From Cryptomeria japonica (taxonomy: Eukaryota; Streptophyta; Pinopsida; Cupressales; Cupressaceae): a stretch of DNA of 64,000 nucleotides. The stretch covers positions 574,193,241 to 574,257,240 of the forward strand of contig NC_081410.1 of the NCBI RefSeq assembly GCF_030272615.1. Direction: 5' to 3'. Below are positions 24,044 through 36,439 of the stretch, piece after piece (positions within the stretch are counted from its first letter, which is position 1; the number at the start of each line of letters is the position of its first letter). The position numbers and the translations under genes are program-made. The notes below the pieces were generated by a model. The model was given only the letters and a program-made list of their open reading frames with translations. It had not been told where the DNA came from and made no database searches.

Positions 24044-24344
24044 TGTTGGAAGTGAAGTCCAACGGACTCCTTCCTTTTGCTGCCAAAACTCTTGGCTATT
24101 TGACTTCTCCTTGCAAGCTCTTTAAGAGTTGATTGTAATTCATTTGTAGAGGTTAATTTTTCTGGAGCTGATTGCAACTGTGTATATGTAAACAAGATTG
24201 GTGATTAATAGATTTATTCCCCTGCTTCAAGTGTGGATATAGGAAATTGTTGAACCATGATAAATCTGTATGTCTCATTGTCTACGTTATGTGTGTTTTT
24301 AATTCTGTTTATCTACTATTTAAATTCATTTCTTCATTCTAACA
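24044..24344 (+). repeat. Element A LTR 2 (shared middle LTR)
   Basis: 301 bp, from TGTTGGAAGTG to TTCTAACA. It serves as the 3' LTR of copy 1 and the 5' LTR of copy 2. It has no flanking target duplication: PPT to the left, PBS to the right. Confidence 0.9.
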
Positions 24345-24346
24345 AT

Positions 24347-24358
24347 TGGTATCAGAGC
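24347..24358 (+). promoter_or_regulatory. Element A primer-binding site, copy 2
   Basis: TGGTATCAGAGC, an exact initiator tRNA-Met-type site two bases after the LTR. Confidence 0.88.
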
Positions 24359-24404
24359 GAGGTTAGATCGTTGTTTAGATTTTGGTAGATGAAATACTAG
24401 AATC

Positions 24405-27400
24405 ATGGAAGAATCAAAGATAGAGAAGTTCTTCGGTCATAGCTTTGGGTTATGGAAGGTGCAAATGGAGTCTTTGCTAATAAAGCAAGACCTTTCACTC
24501 GCAGTTGAAGGGAAAACAAAGAAACTAGCTGGGATGGCTGATGAAGAGTGGGAAAAATTGAACAAGAAGGCAAGAGCGATAATTTTTCTCTCGCTATCCA
24601 ATAATGTTCTCTTCAATGTCATGGGTGATGCAACAACAAAAGATGTATGGGATATACTCACAACCATGTATGAAATGACATCGACTACAAACAAAGTGTT
24701 TATTATGAAGCACTTATACAAACTGAAAAATAAAGGAAGGTTGTGCTATGGAAAACCAAAATCAATGAATTCAATACATTGATTAGTCAAGCGACTTTGG
24801 TGGGGATGACACAAGATGATGAAAGCAAGGTTGTTCTATTATTATGTTCTTTACCAAGCAGCTGGGATGGCATTGTAATAGTAGTTAGACATCTATATCC
24901 GATAAAAATAAGTTGGTTTTTAATGATGTAGAAGCTACTCTTCTCAGCAAGGATTTGAGAAGAAAGAATGATGAACCTTCATCCGGTGAAGCCTTAATGG
25001 TGATCAGCACCAAAAATAGAGGTAGAAGTCATAATAGAGGCAAAAATAATTACCATAGACATTCAGAATCAGCAAAGAGATCGAAGTCTACAAACATAAA
25101 TGGTGAATGTTGGTTTTGTGGCAAAGCCGGTCATGTGAAAAAGGATTGTAGAAACTTCAAAAGGGCATAAGAGAGGGTGCAGGACAATGAAGCAAATACT
25201 GTTTATGATAAAGATGATAGTGTATTAATCATTTCAACAATCGACACTACTTCAGATTCATGGGTGCTTGATTTTGGTGCCTCCTATCATGCTACCTCAT
25301 GTCTTGAAGCGTTCATTACCTACCATGAAGGTCATTTTGGCAATGTTTTCTTAGGAGATAACAAAGCTTATGAAATTTCAGGCAAAGGGGATGTATTGCT
25401 GCCATTAGAAGGTGGTAAAACTGCTCAAAGATTTTCACCATGTCCCAAAATTGAAGTGAAATTTGATATTTGTTGGACAGCTCTTTAACCAAGGTCTAAA
25501 TGTAAATTTTCTCCTAGATACATGGAAGGTAACTCATGGTACCATGCTGAATGAAAATGGTAATAAAGTGGGAAGTCTATACATATTTAAGACTCATGGT
25601 GAAGTGGGAGCTACAATGGTGATTGAGGACAACAAAGTGGATCTTTGGCATCAAAGACTTGGGAACATTAGCAAGAAAGGTCTCCATGTTATGCATACAA
25701 GAAATCAGCTATCAAGCCTCAAACTTGTTGACTTAGTCTTTTGTGAACATTGCCTTTATGGCAAACAAAAGAGAGTTAGTTTTTTGAAAGGTGGGTGTGA
25801 CACAAAGACAACACTGCTAGAGCTTGTATACTCAGATGTTTTTGGGCCTACCAAGGTAACCTCTATTGGAGGAGCTAACTATTTTGTAACCTTTTTTGAT
25901 GATTGTACAAGACAAGTATGGATTTATATGCTTTCTAGGAAATCTGAAGTCTTTTCATAAATTTAAAATTTTCAAGGCTTTAGTTGAAAATCAGATTGGG
26001 CATAAGATTAAATACATACAAATCGATAATGGTGGGGAATTTTGTTCACATGAATTTGATGATTTTTGTGCTAATAATGGGATTAGAAGAATCAAGGTTG
26101 TTCCTTTCACTCCTCAAGAAAATGGTGCAACCCAGAGGATGAATAGAACAATTCTTGAAAAGGCACAATGTATGTTGTCTAATGCAGGTTTAGGCAAGGA
26201 ATTTTGGGTAGAGGCGTGTAACACAACAATGTATTTAATCAACTGAAGTTCATCATCTAAATTGAATTTTGGTATTCTGGAAGAGGAATGGCAAGGGAAG
26301 AGGATTTCATACTCGCATCTTCATGTGTTTGGATGTGAAGCCTTCTCGCATATACCCAAGGAAAAGCAAACTAAATTGGATCCAAAGTCACTGAAATGTA
26401 TTTTTGTGGGGTATGGAGAAGAGTAATTTGGTTTTAGATTGTGGGATCCAGTTCAAAAAAAGATTGTTCGTAGCAAGGATGTAGTTTTCCATGAAACCTC
26501 CTTTCCCGCACTACAAGATTCAAATAAACCAAATACAAAATATGTCCCTATGTCTTTGTTTCAGAATTTGACTACTAGCGCTTTGCCTTCGGTCTCTCAT
26601 TCAATGGGAGCTCCTATGATGTCTACCTCAGTTGAATATAATTCTCAGACTAAGAATGAAGAAGTAAGTGCCAATAATGAATGGTCTTCATTCAATTCTG
26701 AAATTGGGAGTCTGCCAAATAGAGCAAATCCTCCCCAAAATAACACTGATGTTGGAGGAAACTTGGAAGATCACCCTTACGATGAGCATCTTGGCTCACG
26801 CTATTCTACATTGTTTGGGCATCCTCCATGGTGCTCTGCACCTCCACTGCATTCTGTAAATTTTGATTTATACTTCCCATGGCATGCTATGCAGTCTTCA
26901 TGCGCAGCACACCCACCGCAGTCCCCACACCCCGTAGATTCCTCACCCTCCGCGCAAGCTCCCTGCAGTCTACTCCACGGGGTCCCTGTAGTCTCCACCT
27001 CCACAGTCCCACTATGGAGTCACCCTCCACCGCAACTTGTGGAGGATGCCACCATGAATCCCCACTCCCTGCACTCCCGACAGCCCAAGGCCATGGAAGA
27101 TGTCGCCACGGCTCCCAGCCCTCTGTACACTCGCACAAGGCAGCCCGTGGAAGGTGGTTTTGTGGGTTTATCCAACTGTGATTCACGTGCATCAAACATG
27201 GATAAAAATCCACAAGTTTTTGATTACCCTATAGACAGAGATCTTACTAGACTAAAAAATAGAGTCATTACAGGGAACATAAACAAAGACAATGGGAGAG
27301 ATATGAGTTTGCATAAATAGGGATTACAATAATTGAATGATTGTACTACTGAAATAGAGAGTCAATTGAGGAAACCAACCAAACAAAGGTGACCTCCTGC

Positions 27401-29026
27401 AAAGTTCTTCGATAATGATTTATTGTTTTATGAAAAAGTTGAACCTTCTTTGCTTATCTCTGATCAAACAGAGCTTGCAACATACAAAGAAGCTTGTAAA
27501 ATTGTAGACCGTGATAATTGGCATGCTGTAATGTGCAAAGAAATGGATGCACTAGTGAGAAATCAGGCATGGGATTTGGTTCCACTTCCACCTGATAGAA
27601 AGACATTAAGAAATAAATGGGTGTATAAACTAAAAGATGAAGCCAATGGTCACAAAAGATTTCGAGCAAGACTGGTTGTAAAGGGATATGCTTAGCAGCA
27701 ATACCTCAACTTCAAAGAAATTTTCTCACCAGTAGTTAAAATGACTACCAGCCGAGCAGTATTGGGCTTAGTTGTAGCCTGGGATCTTGAACTTGAACAG
27801 CTGGATGTGAAGACGACATTTGTCCATGGCAATCTTGATGAGAAACTATTTATGCATTAGCCGGAAGGGTTCATTAAAAAGGGGTAGGAACACCTTTACT
27901 GTAGATTGAAACACAGTTTGTATGGGCTTAAGCAAGCCCCCTGGTAGTGGTATCTTAAATTTGATAAATTCATGATTGATCACAAGTTTACTCACAACGA
28001 GTTTGATCCTTGTATCTACTACAAGAAGCTTCCTAATGGCGAATTTTCTATTCTTCTCCTTTATGTGGATGATATGCTAGTGGCCAGCACAAGCATGAGG
28101 ATTGTGAGTGAACTTAAAACTCACTTAGCAAAGGAATTTGCCATGAAAGATTTAGGGGCAACAAAGAAGATTGTTGGAATGACTATTTTTTGAGATAGAA
28201 AAAAGAGAGAACTTAAACTATCTTAGCAAGACTACATTAAAAATGTCTTGGACAGATTTGGTATGGCAGACGCTAAGTCTGTTTGTGTACCCTTAGCCTC
28301 TCATTTTCAGTTGTCTTCTCAATGGTGTCCAAAAACACAAGAAGATAAGGAGTTTATGGATAAAATTCCTACAAATCCGCACTTGGAAATCTCATGTATG
28401 CTATGATGTCTACTCGATTGGACATTGCTCATGCCGTGGGATTGGTGAGAAGATTTATGGCTAATCCGGGCAAATCACATTGGGAGGTGCTTAAGTATAT
28501 CTTGAGGTATCTCAAGGGTACTTCTGATTTTTGTTTATGGTTTGGAAAGGACAAGGTAGTTTTGTAAGGGTTTACCAATTCTAATTTTGCCAGTGATTTA
28601 GATAAAAGAAAGTCTACGTTAGGTTATGATTTCACATTTGTCGAGGCAGTGATTAGTTGGGCTTCAAAATTGCAACATATAGTTGCTCAATCGACTACGG
28701 AGGCTGAATACATAGCTCTTTTTGAAGGAGCCAAAGAGATGGTATGATTGCAACTCTTGTTCAGCGAGTTAGGTTTGAAGCAATCAGATTTTGCTTTTTT
28801 TTTGTGATAACAACAGTGCCATTTTTTATGACTAAACATTAGACATCTCAGCTGCGGTCAAAACATGTTGATGTTCCTAGTCATTATGTTCGCCATATGG
28901 TCGAAGAAGGAAAATTTCATGTAGATAAAATTCATACCGACGAATCCAACTAATGTGCTCACTAAAGTGGTTAAGTGGGAGAAGTTCGATTTCTACCGAG
29001 CTTCTCTTGGCCTTTCCAATAACTGA
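24405..29026 (+). pseudogene. Element A copy 2 polyprotein (gag-protease-integrase-RT-RNase H)
   Basis: Uninterrupted second copy of the A internal region, from ATG 24405 to TGA 29024-29026. It shows UBN2-type gag with a frameshift near 24740; a zinc knuckle CWFCGKAGHVKKDC near 25108-25149; a protease motif reading WVLDFGASYHAT (DSG changed to DFG); GAG_pre-integrase LWHQRLG...FCEHCLYGK; an integrase core with DDCTRQVW and DNGGEFCSHEF; the same GC-rich linker (26810-27165); and reverse transcriptase with YVDDM near 28063-28077. RNase H is degraded by stops and indels around 28560-28930. Stops are numerous and mainly match CAG-to-TAG or CAA-to-TAA changes relative to copy 1 (for example at 26425, 27318, 27694, 27857, 27886 and 28226). 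Confidence 0.87.
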
Positions 29027-29087
29027 TAGCAGGACTGAGTGGGGGAATCTACTTGTTGTAGCAATTCGTTGGCCTTCAGTGGGAGAT

Positions 29088-29388
29088 TTTTGGAAGTGAA
29101 GTCCAACAGACTCCTTCCTTTTGTCGCCAAAACTCTTGGCTATTCGACTTCTCCTTGCAAGCTCTTTAAGAGCTAATTGTAATTCATTTGTAGGGGTTAA
29201 TTTTTTTGGAGCTGATTGCAACAATGTATATGTAAACCAGATTGGTGATTAATAGATTGATTCCCCTGCATCAAGTGTGGATGTAGGCAATTGTCGAACC
29301 ACGATAAATCTGTGTGTCTCATTGTCTGCGTTGAGTGTGTTTTTAATTCTATTTATCTGATGTTTAAATTTGTTTCTTCATTTTGACA
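29088..29388 (+). repeat. Element A LTR 3 (3')
   Basis: 301 bp, beginning TTTTGGAAGTG (first G lost by mutation) and ending TTTTGACA, followed by the target duplication ATAAT at 29389-29393. Confidence 0.88.
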
Positions 29389-29393
29389 ATAAT

Positions 29394-29874
29394 TACATAA
29401 CCCAATTTAATATGATTATATTCATCTCATACACCCTTGTCATAATATTTACCATGTCATTTACTTTTCTCATTTTTTTATTAGTATTATTTTTGAGTTA
29501 TTTAATTTAGGTGAATTATTTTATAATTATTTTAAATATTAAAATTACTTATATCATTTTCTCAAATTGAATATTTTTTAAATATATAAATATTAATATG
29601 TATTTAAATAGTATAAAAAATTATTTAATTATTTAATCATAACTATAGTTTAATTATTATAGAAAATTAAAAATAAAACTACTTATTTTGATTATAACAA
29701 TCTTAACTAGTAATTATTTAGTTAAAAATTTAAATAATTATAAATCAAAAAATGATTTATTTTAGTTAAAATTTATAGTTTGGTGGACGTGTAAAATAAA
29801 TTTGATAAAAAAATTTAAACATGTTAAATATTATTTTAACATACCTAAAAAATTGCCTAGAAAATTTAAACATG
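29394..29874. other. AT-rich intergenic sequence
   Basis: Very AT-rich with no gene. Positions 29630-29770 resemble 11060-11190 on the left of the A locus. Confidence 0.5.
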
Positions 29875-31740
29875 TTAAAGATTTAGTAGATTAAACTCTA
29901 TTAAAAACATATCTTTGTTAATAATAACTTATCCATATTTCCACCCAATTTAAATGAAATAAATATATTTTTTTAATAGAAACAAGTTTGATTATATAAG
30001 GGAATTGTAGCAATTCAAATAAGCATAGATTTAAACCAAAAATCATCTTTGGTTAACCAAATGCAAGAAGATCCAATTTGTCAAAGTCATACAAGGGTCA
30101 AAACCTAGTCCAAACAACTACCCAGATGCACCATAAGTTACTCTAATGATAATAACTTATGCATTGAATTTGGTACATCTTAAGGATTGCATAGCCATTT
30201 CATTTGGGGCAAACATACCTTTAGGAAATTTGAACATACCATAATTGATCATCCTTACAAATTTAGGGCAACGTCTACCCAGCCCCTACGATGCACCGAC
30301 ATCTTATGCATACAATACATGTTATACATACATTACATGTTACACATACATATAATTGCATGGCAACGTCTACCACATCCTATGCATACAATACATGTTA
30401 CCCATACATTACATGTTACATATATATATAACTGCATGCTGGCATGTCGGTGCATCGTAGAAGCTGGGTAGACATTGCCGGATTTTGCATAGCCATTTCA
30501 TTTGGGGGCAAACATACCTTTAGAAAATACCATAATTGATCATCCTTAGTAATTTACTGTCAATTTCATTCAAAATGCACGTTTCTTTTACCTGGGTAGC
30601 GTCTTTATGAAGATAATTAAATTCCGCACTAACTAATATCCGGGCTGCTGGGGAATTAATTAAACAAGGAACGATAATTTATTTCCATGTAGCCGTTGCA
30701 GACCAGAGACAGATGGCAGAATTCAGTTACCAGACACAAAAATTAACGGAGCGTATTTAACTGAATTTATGAGGGAGGGCTTCGAATGTTTCAACGATAA
30801 TTTCAAATTGTGAAACACTACCATAGTGCCGTGTGATTTCACACGTTTTTCCGATAGATTGGGAAACTTTAAAACAGTAAAACTAAACTGCATCAACAAC
30901 TCAGCGAGCTGGCAATTGCATATAAAACGGCAACCTGGAGTGAGGAATCGGAATATTCCGGCTCTTAGAGCGTTTTAGGCGGCGGCGTTCCAGAAACATA
31001 CGACTCTACAATTTCCCTGCGTGCTTTTTCAATAATGACTTCGCGCGCACGCATGTTAATCGTAAAATAATGATTGTCGTATTTGCATTTGTTTCGTGAC
31101 GTTATTGGAGTTTGGGCCATTGTCAGGTGAGAACGACCCTTCCAACGCATACGTCCCGACTGTTGCTTCTTTTTGCCCTCCCATTTCAGACGAAGTACGA
31201 TAAAATCAGATATGCGCCGAATTTTGTCCTGAAACACTGCCACGTCGGCGAGCTCTAATTAGCCACGTAATTAGGCATGCGGGGATAAGCTGTCTGTCTA
31301 TTCGTACGTGCGTGGAGGTATGAAGTTTCGTAGCGTGGCAAATTTGGCAGAACAAAATTTTGATGTCGGAAAATGCTGTGAAAATTTTAGATACTAAAAA
31401 TCTTGTAAATATAATACTTGAACTCTTTCGGTGACATTTCTTTTCCTGTAGCTTATATTTTGGTAACCAAGTTCGATTTGAGTTTAATTGGCTACGTCTT
31501 ATATCAACGAATTTTGCAATAGCATGACTCTATTATCTGGATGTAGAGCGAAACGAATATTAATGCGGAAAAATAATATAATTCAAAATGAGAGAGTAGC
31601 GCACAGATTTAATCCAAATAGCTCGGAGTGCATATCGACCGTCCAGTACAATGTTTTTGACAGGGAAAAGCGACTCTAAATTTTTTCCACAGTGATCTTT
31701 CTAATTTCTTTTTGTGTTAACAATGTTTTTTTGCAAAATT
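29875..31740 (+). repeat. Unit U1: copy of the bHLH-locus flanks without the coding region
   Basis: Positions 29880-30060 and 30571-31262 align with the upstream flank of the bHLH gene (36600-36830 and 37284-38065). Positions 31296-31740 align with the downstream flank (39687-40150). Shared landmarks include AAATGCACGTTTCTTT, GGAATTAATTAA, TATAAAACGGCAACC, GGCGGCG and CGTACGTGCGTGGAGG. Where U3 carries about 1.6 kb with promoter, coding region and early 3' flank (38066-39686), U1 has only about 30 bases containing GGCATGCGGGGATAAGCTG. A MITE-like insertion with flanking duplications sits at 30183-30556. Confidence 0.8.
30268..30479 (+). mobile_element. MITE-like inverted-repeat element, about 212 bp
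   Basis: Terminal inverted repeats of about 36 bp, starting GGCAACGTCTACCCAGC at 30268 and ending GCTGGGTAGACATTGCC at 30479, match at roughly 33 of 36 positions. The interior is two imperfect tandem copies of a ~60-bp unit rich in ACATGTTA/ATACAT. No transposase is present. A ~75-bp direct repeat (30183-30260 and 30480-30556, containing GCATAGCCATTTCATTTGGG) flanks it on both sides, far longer than a normal target duplication. Confidence 0.75.
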
Positions 31741-31929
31741 TCTCTCGTGCACTTTTCCGAGAATTGTGATTATTTTATTTTAATATATTTATTTATAAAT
31801 TATAGTATAATAACATGTTTATTAAAAATTTGAAACTTTCTTATAATTAAATTGGTAAAATTGTGTACATGAATCATTTTTTAACACTTCTGATACATGA
31901 GACCACTTTATAAGAAATAATTAACTATT

Positions 31930-34150
31930 ATATTTTAGTTGAAGGTTTGAATTCTTAATGATTTATATTATATATTTTAATTAAAATTTTAATTGTTGAA
32001 AAATATTCATTCTAATTTTTGTGTCTAATAACTTTTAATTAAAACATAATTTTGTCATATTTTAAAAAAAAAAACTATATAGATAAGATTGTGACATTAT
32101 TATATAAATCTGAAAAATTAAAAATTTAGTAGGTTAAATTTTAAATTAAAAAACACAGATTTTTTTATAACTTATTCATATTTCCACCCAATTTAAATGA
32201 AATAAATATAATTTTTTAATGGAAATAAATTGTCCCAATTGGGTTAAGCATACATCTAAACCAAAAGATACCTTTGGTTAACCATGTGTTGTTGGATAAT
32301 GACAATAATTGTTGGTTAATGGGAACAAAAGAAGACAATGGAAATTTCTAATTTAGTCTTACCTTTAGAATATTAGTTCATCCTTATGAGAAAGTTACTT
32401 GATTTCATTAATGCAATTAGTTCATCCTTATGAGAAAGTTACTTGATTTCATTAATGCAATTAAGGAGACCTTGTCGAAATGTTCCTAATTGCTTTAATG
32501 AAATTAAGAAGGTTATTTCCATGTTGGATGTTGATTCTAATTTAGAGATATTCTATATATCTTTGTTGTAATGAAGACAATGTTGTAATGAATTGTAGAT
32601 TGCAAGAGCAATTGATATGGATTGCAGATTGCAAGAGCAATTGTTAAGATAATGTTGTGAATTACAAATTCAGATTGTATTCACAAATGCATACTCTAAA
32701 AGTGATAGCAGCACTTGATAGTGGTATCTAGTTATGGAGTTTGTAATTGTTTTCTCAGAAAAATAAGAATACTGATACCCTTGATACCCTTGCCTTGTGG
32801 ACGTTTCCTTGATACTTTGTCAAGGTTTTCCCACATAAATCAACTTCTTATGTGTTGTTCTATTATTCCATTTAATTCTCTTATTATTGCTTTGCAACTA
32901 ATTTGTGCTGCAATATTTAATTTTCTAGGTTTGGATGGCTTGTATGTCGCATACCATCACCCTCTCTAATTATACTAAATCAATTAACTTACAAATCTTC
33001 TTACAAAATAATTTGTTTTGAAGAAAATCAAATGAATGAAAATTAGAAACATATAAATAGTCAATATGAATGCAACATATATTATTTAACCATGCATAAG
33101 ATGTATTTTGTTCATTCATATATTATTTAACCATGCATAAGATGGTATTTTGTTTTTTATAGGCTTTTCCTTTCAAAGGAGGTCGTAAGGACATAGTTTT
33201 GATAGTAAAATTTATCGCAATATTTTGAATATAATCTAATTCAAAAAAATATTTAGAATTTATTGGTCTGAAACCAGGGATGCTTAGTTTTCAGTTACTT
33301 AAAAACTATCAATTTATAACAAAAGAAACCAAACACTCAAAATGCACGTTTCTTTAACTGGGTGGCGTCTTTGTGAAGATAATTAAATTCTGCACTAACT
33401 AATTTCCGAGCTGCGGGGAATTAATTAAACAAAGAACGATAATTTCCATGTAACCGTTGCACACCAAAGATAGACGACAGAATTCAGTTAGCAGACACAA
33501 AAAATAACGGAGCGTGTTTTACATAATTTATGAGGGAGGGCTTCTAATGTTTGAAAGATAACTTCAAATTGTAAAACACTAACGCCTGGCTTTTGGCTAA
33601 ACTGAAATTTAAAAATAGTGCCGTGTGATTTCACACGTTTATCCGAGAGAATGGGAAACTTGAAAACGGTAAAGCTAAACTGCATCAACTACTGCATATA
33701 AAACGGCAACCCCGAGTGAGGAATCGGAATATTCCGGCAAATCCACGGCTCTAACAGCGTTTCAGGCGGCGGCCGTGCAGAAACATAGGACTGTACACCC
33801 ACTCACAATTTCCCTGCGCACGCATGTTAATCGTAAAATAATGATTGTTTGTATTTGCATTTTTGTTTTCACGTTATCGGAGTTTGGGCCGCAGGCCTAC
33901 AAGCCAGCCAGGCAGCCAGCTCAGCAAGACCGTTGTCAGGTGAAAACGACACTTCGACTTAATACGTCCCGACTGCTACTTGTATTTGCGATCGCATGTC
34001 AGACAGGCTACGATAAAATCAGATATGCGCCGAATTTTCCCGTGGAAAACTGCCACGTGGGCGAGGCCTATAGAGCCACGTAATTAGGCATGCGGGGATT
34101 GCAGTTTTTTTTTGGTTGATTAAAGAAGCTGTCTGTCTATTCGTACCGTC
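31930..34150 (+). repeat. Unit U2: upstream flank only, no bHLH coding region
   Basis: Aligns with 36440-38065 upstream of the bHLH gene, apart from the probable solo LTR at 32287-32953. It includes GATGCTTAGTTTT, AAATGCACGTTTC, TATAAAACGGCAACC (TATAAAA at 33697-33703), TACGATAAAATCAGATATGCG and GCCACGTAATTAGGCATGCGGGGAT. The last two of these are shared with U1. It ends CTATTCGTACCGTCGC, which looks like a join between two TTCGTAC-type sequences that lie apart in U1 and U3, so the downstream flank was lost by a short-homology deletion. Confidence 0.78.
32287..32953 (+). mobile_element. Probable solo LTR in U2
   Basis: This ~667-bp segment is absent from the equivalent place in U1 and U3. 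It begins TGTTGTTGGATAATG. Near 32805-32860 it has GTGGACGTTTCC...AAGGTTTTCCCACATAAATC...TTATGTGTTGTTC, the usual R/U5 style of plant Copia LTRs. Imperfect CCATG (32282-32286) and CCATC (32954-32958) could be a target duplication. The right end reads GCATA rather than CA, so the exact boundary is uncertain. An internal 43-bp tandem duplication lies at 32376-32462. Confidence 0.4.
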
Positions 34151-36439
34151 GCATGGTTTTAGATTGTAAACTTTCTTAGATTGTAATGTTTTTTTTTATC
34201 TATCCATATTCTATCTTAGTTACATTTTATTAAATTTTTTAAAATATCATATTAATATTATTTACTTAGAGATCTTAATACACGGAGAAGTTATTTCCTC
34301 TAGACCATGTCTTTTATTTTTAGGATTGATCCAAATCTAGGAAGTTTTACATTATATTTTTATAAAATATTATCTATTTTGTTCTCTTGGTGCTTGTTTC
34401 TATAATGAAAGGATGAAATTTTTTTGAGCCATTCACTCCTCACAATTATCATACATGCAAGATGAAAATGAAATATTTGATCCATTTTACTTGTTTATGT
34501 CAGCTTTAGATAAATATCAAACTAGATTTGATAAAGAGGATAAGAGATTTTATGTCCGGTTTTGTATCCATTAACATAGTATTTTTGTAGGTTCATTTTC
34601 ACACTTGCATCAAGGTTCTTAGACCTCTTTATTAGTGGCCACCTTTTCCTATTGCCTTTGCATTATCCCTATGTTTTTTTGTCACCTATTAATTTTTAAC
34701 ACAAATTATCTATGCAACAATGCTTAGATTGAAAGTCCATGCATAGTGATAGTATATTGCCATAATTCGATACTTAAAGGAAATTTCTAAGAATTTTTTC
34801 ACTTGTCATCTTCTAAAGTTAGTCAAAATGGCTCAAAATTATTCCAAATGATTCATCAATTATTTTCTTTTACCTCATCTTCTCATTTTAAAATATTTTA
34901 TTTTGAACAATCTCTACTTGCTCTTTCTCTCTATCTCTCTTATACTCTTAAGCCCATAGACAATTCTCTAGAGCTTATTATAGCTCACTATAAAAATATC
35001 ACAACAATCTCTATAGGTCTCTTTCTCTCATTGGATTTTCAAGCTTCTCAAGTAATATTGTTCTTTTTTTATTAATTACAACTATCTATTGTCCCCTTTG
35101 ACAAGCCTATTTTAATAAAATTTTCTTTTAGCTTCATAGACCTTTATTTCCTAATTGCTATAGAATTTTTATTTTTAAGAAAATGATACATTCTAAGTGA
35201 TAAGACAATTTGAGAAGTACTGAGCATTTTAACTTGTGAATGATAGATATAATACATATGCATAATTATATGTGAAAATGTGATGGAACTATGTCATTCT
35301 TGTAATGAAGTCTTTCTTAGAACTAGCATAACTATTGCAACAAAATCCCAATAATTTTTTTTTAGCCAACTGCAAGAATATTATATGTTCACATATCCAA
35401 GGAAAAAAGAGTACAAATTGAGCATTCAAATAATGAGGTGACTATCCAATGACATTATAAGACTCCTATCTATAATAGACCTCTTTATCTCATGCAAGGA
35501 TACTTCCAGCATAAGCATCCATTAATATTAGTTTTGTTACATTTTCATGATGTCTATTAAAGTTCTTAGTTATGACTAGGTATACAATTTCATTAGGACT
35601 CCGTTTAATGCTACATTTCTTAGATTCAGTAATCCTCTTTCTATATATCAAGAATGAGTGGTTGCTTAGGATTAGTTTGTTAAATCAATTTAATTTATAA
35701 ATTAGGTTTTTGTTACGAGTAATATATCATTTTCTATATATGTTTAATTTTATGAATGTATGAATGACTGTATGAGAAGATCATGATTGTAGTAACCTTA
35801 TTTGAAAACTAATATGATAGTGCACCTACTCAATTTAGGGCTCACTTGAGGTAAAGTGCTACTCTATAGATTACTTAGTATTTTGTAATTTGTTTTGATA
35901 GTTTACTCAATGTTTTTCTTTTTGATTGTGGAAGATTTCTTCACATACATTTGGTATCATGTGATTATTTATCATAGTATACCAATTTTAAGCTTTCACA
36001 GAATATTCTTAATCCAATGTTGATCATATTTGTATACTCTTTAAAGATATAATATTTGTATTAATACACATTCATTTAACAAAAAAGTTATAATTTTGTC
36101 TTTTAATGGGTTGTATTTGTTTCCATATGAAGGAAGATTTCAAAGGTGGGAAGATCAAGAGCCATCTAGAATATCATAAATATCTCCTTAAAATGTCATA
36201 ATATTTCCTTGACACATCATAAGTTTTTATATACTCTAGTTTGAAGCATGATTATTTTGTCAAATGCTATCGTAATAATTGTAGGTTAAAAGAGAAAAAT
36301 ATTTAAGAGAGAAGATGAGTATATTATGTGTTCTATCATTACTAATTAATGCAAGCTTGTGTTCTCTAGGGTGGTTAATTTTTTACCTAGATTGGTCTTT
36401 CATATTTGACATTGTTCTTTGTTTCATGGCTGATTGAGT
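34151..36439. other. AT-rich intergenic sequence between U2 and U3
   Basis: No gene or element recognised. Includes a short CTCTCTATCTCTCTT run near 34922. Open frames are short and without domain signals. Confidence 0.5.

Larger units (their letters stand above)
11505..29388 (+). mobile_element. Element A: Copia complex with three LTRs and two internal regions
   Basis: Three related ~301-bp LTRs lie at 11505-11805, 24044-24344 and 29088-29388, separated by two copies of the same Copia internal region in the same orientation. ATAAT at 11500-11504 and ATAAT at 29389-29393 form a perfect 5-bp target duplication around the whole array. The middle LTR has no target duplication: a polypurine tract precedes it and a PBS follows it. 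The array therefore shares its central LTR, as expected from unequal recombination or integration of a tandem form. Element B (13325-20808) is nested in the first internal region. Domain order and protein style fit the Tork/Tnt1 side of Ty1/Copia. Both copies are dead. Confidence 0.88.

Noticed and set aside
30965-31243. Minus-strand frame of 92 residues in U1
   Set aside because: Not preserved in the matching parts of U2 and U3; a by-product of the GC-rich repeated flank.
33775-34083. Possible small secreted protein conserved between U2 and U3 (ending CHVGExYRAT)
   Set aside because: The longest frames start at GTG or TTG. The U2 ATG at 33841 corresponds to an ATG in U3 (37820) that is in a different frame, with a different early stop. 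The similarity reflects DNA duplication, not coding constraint.
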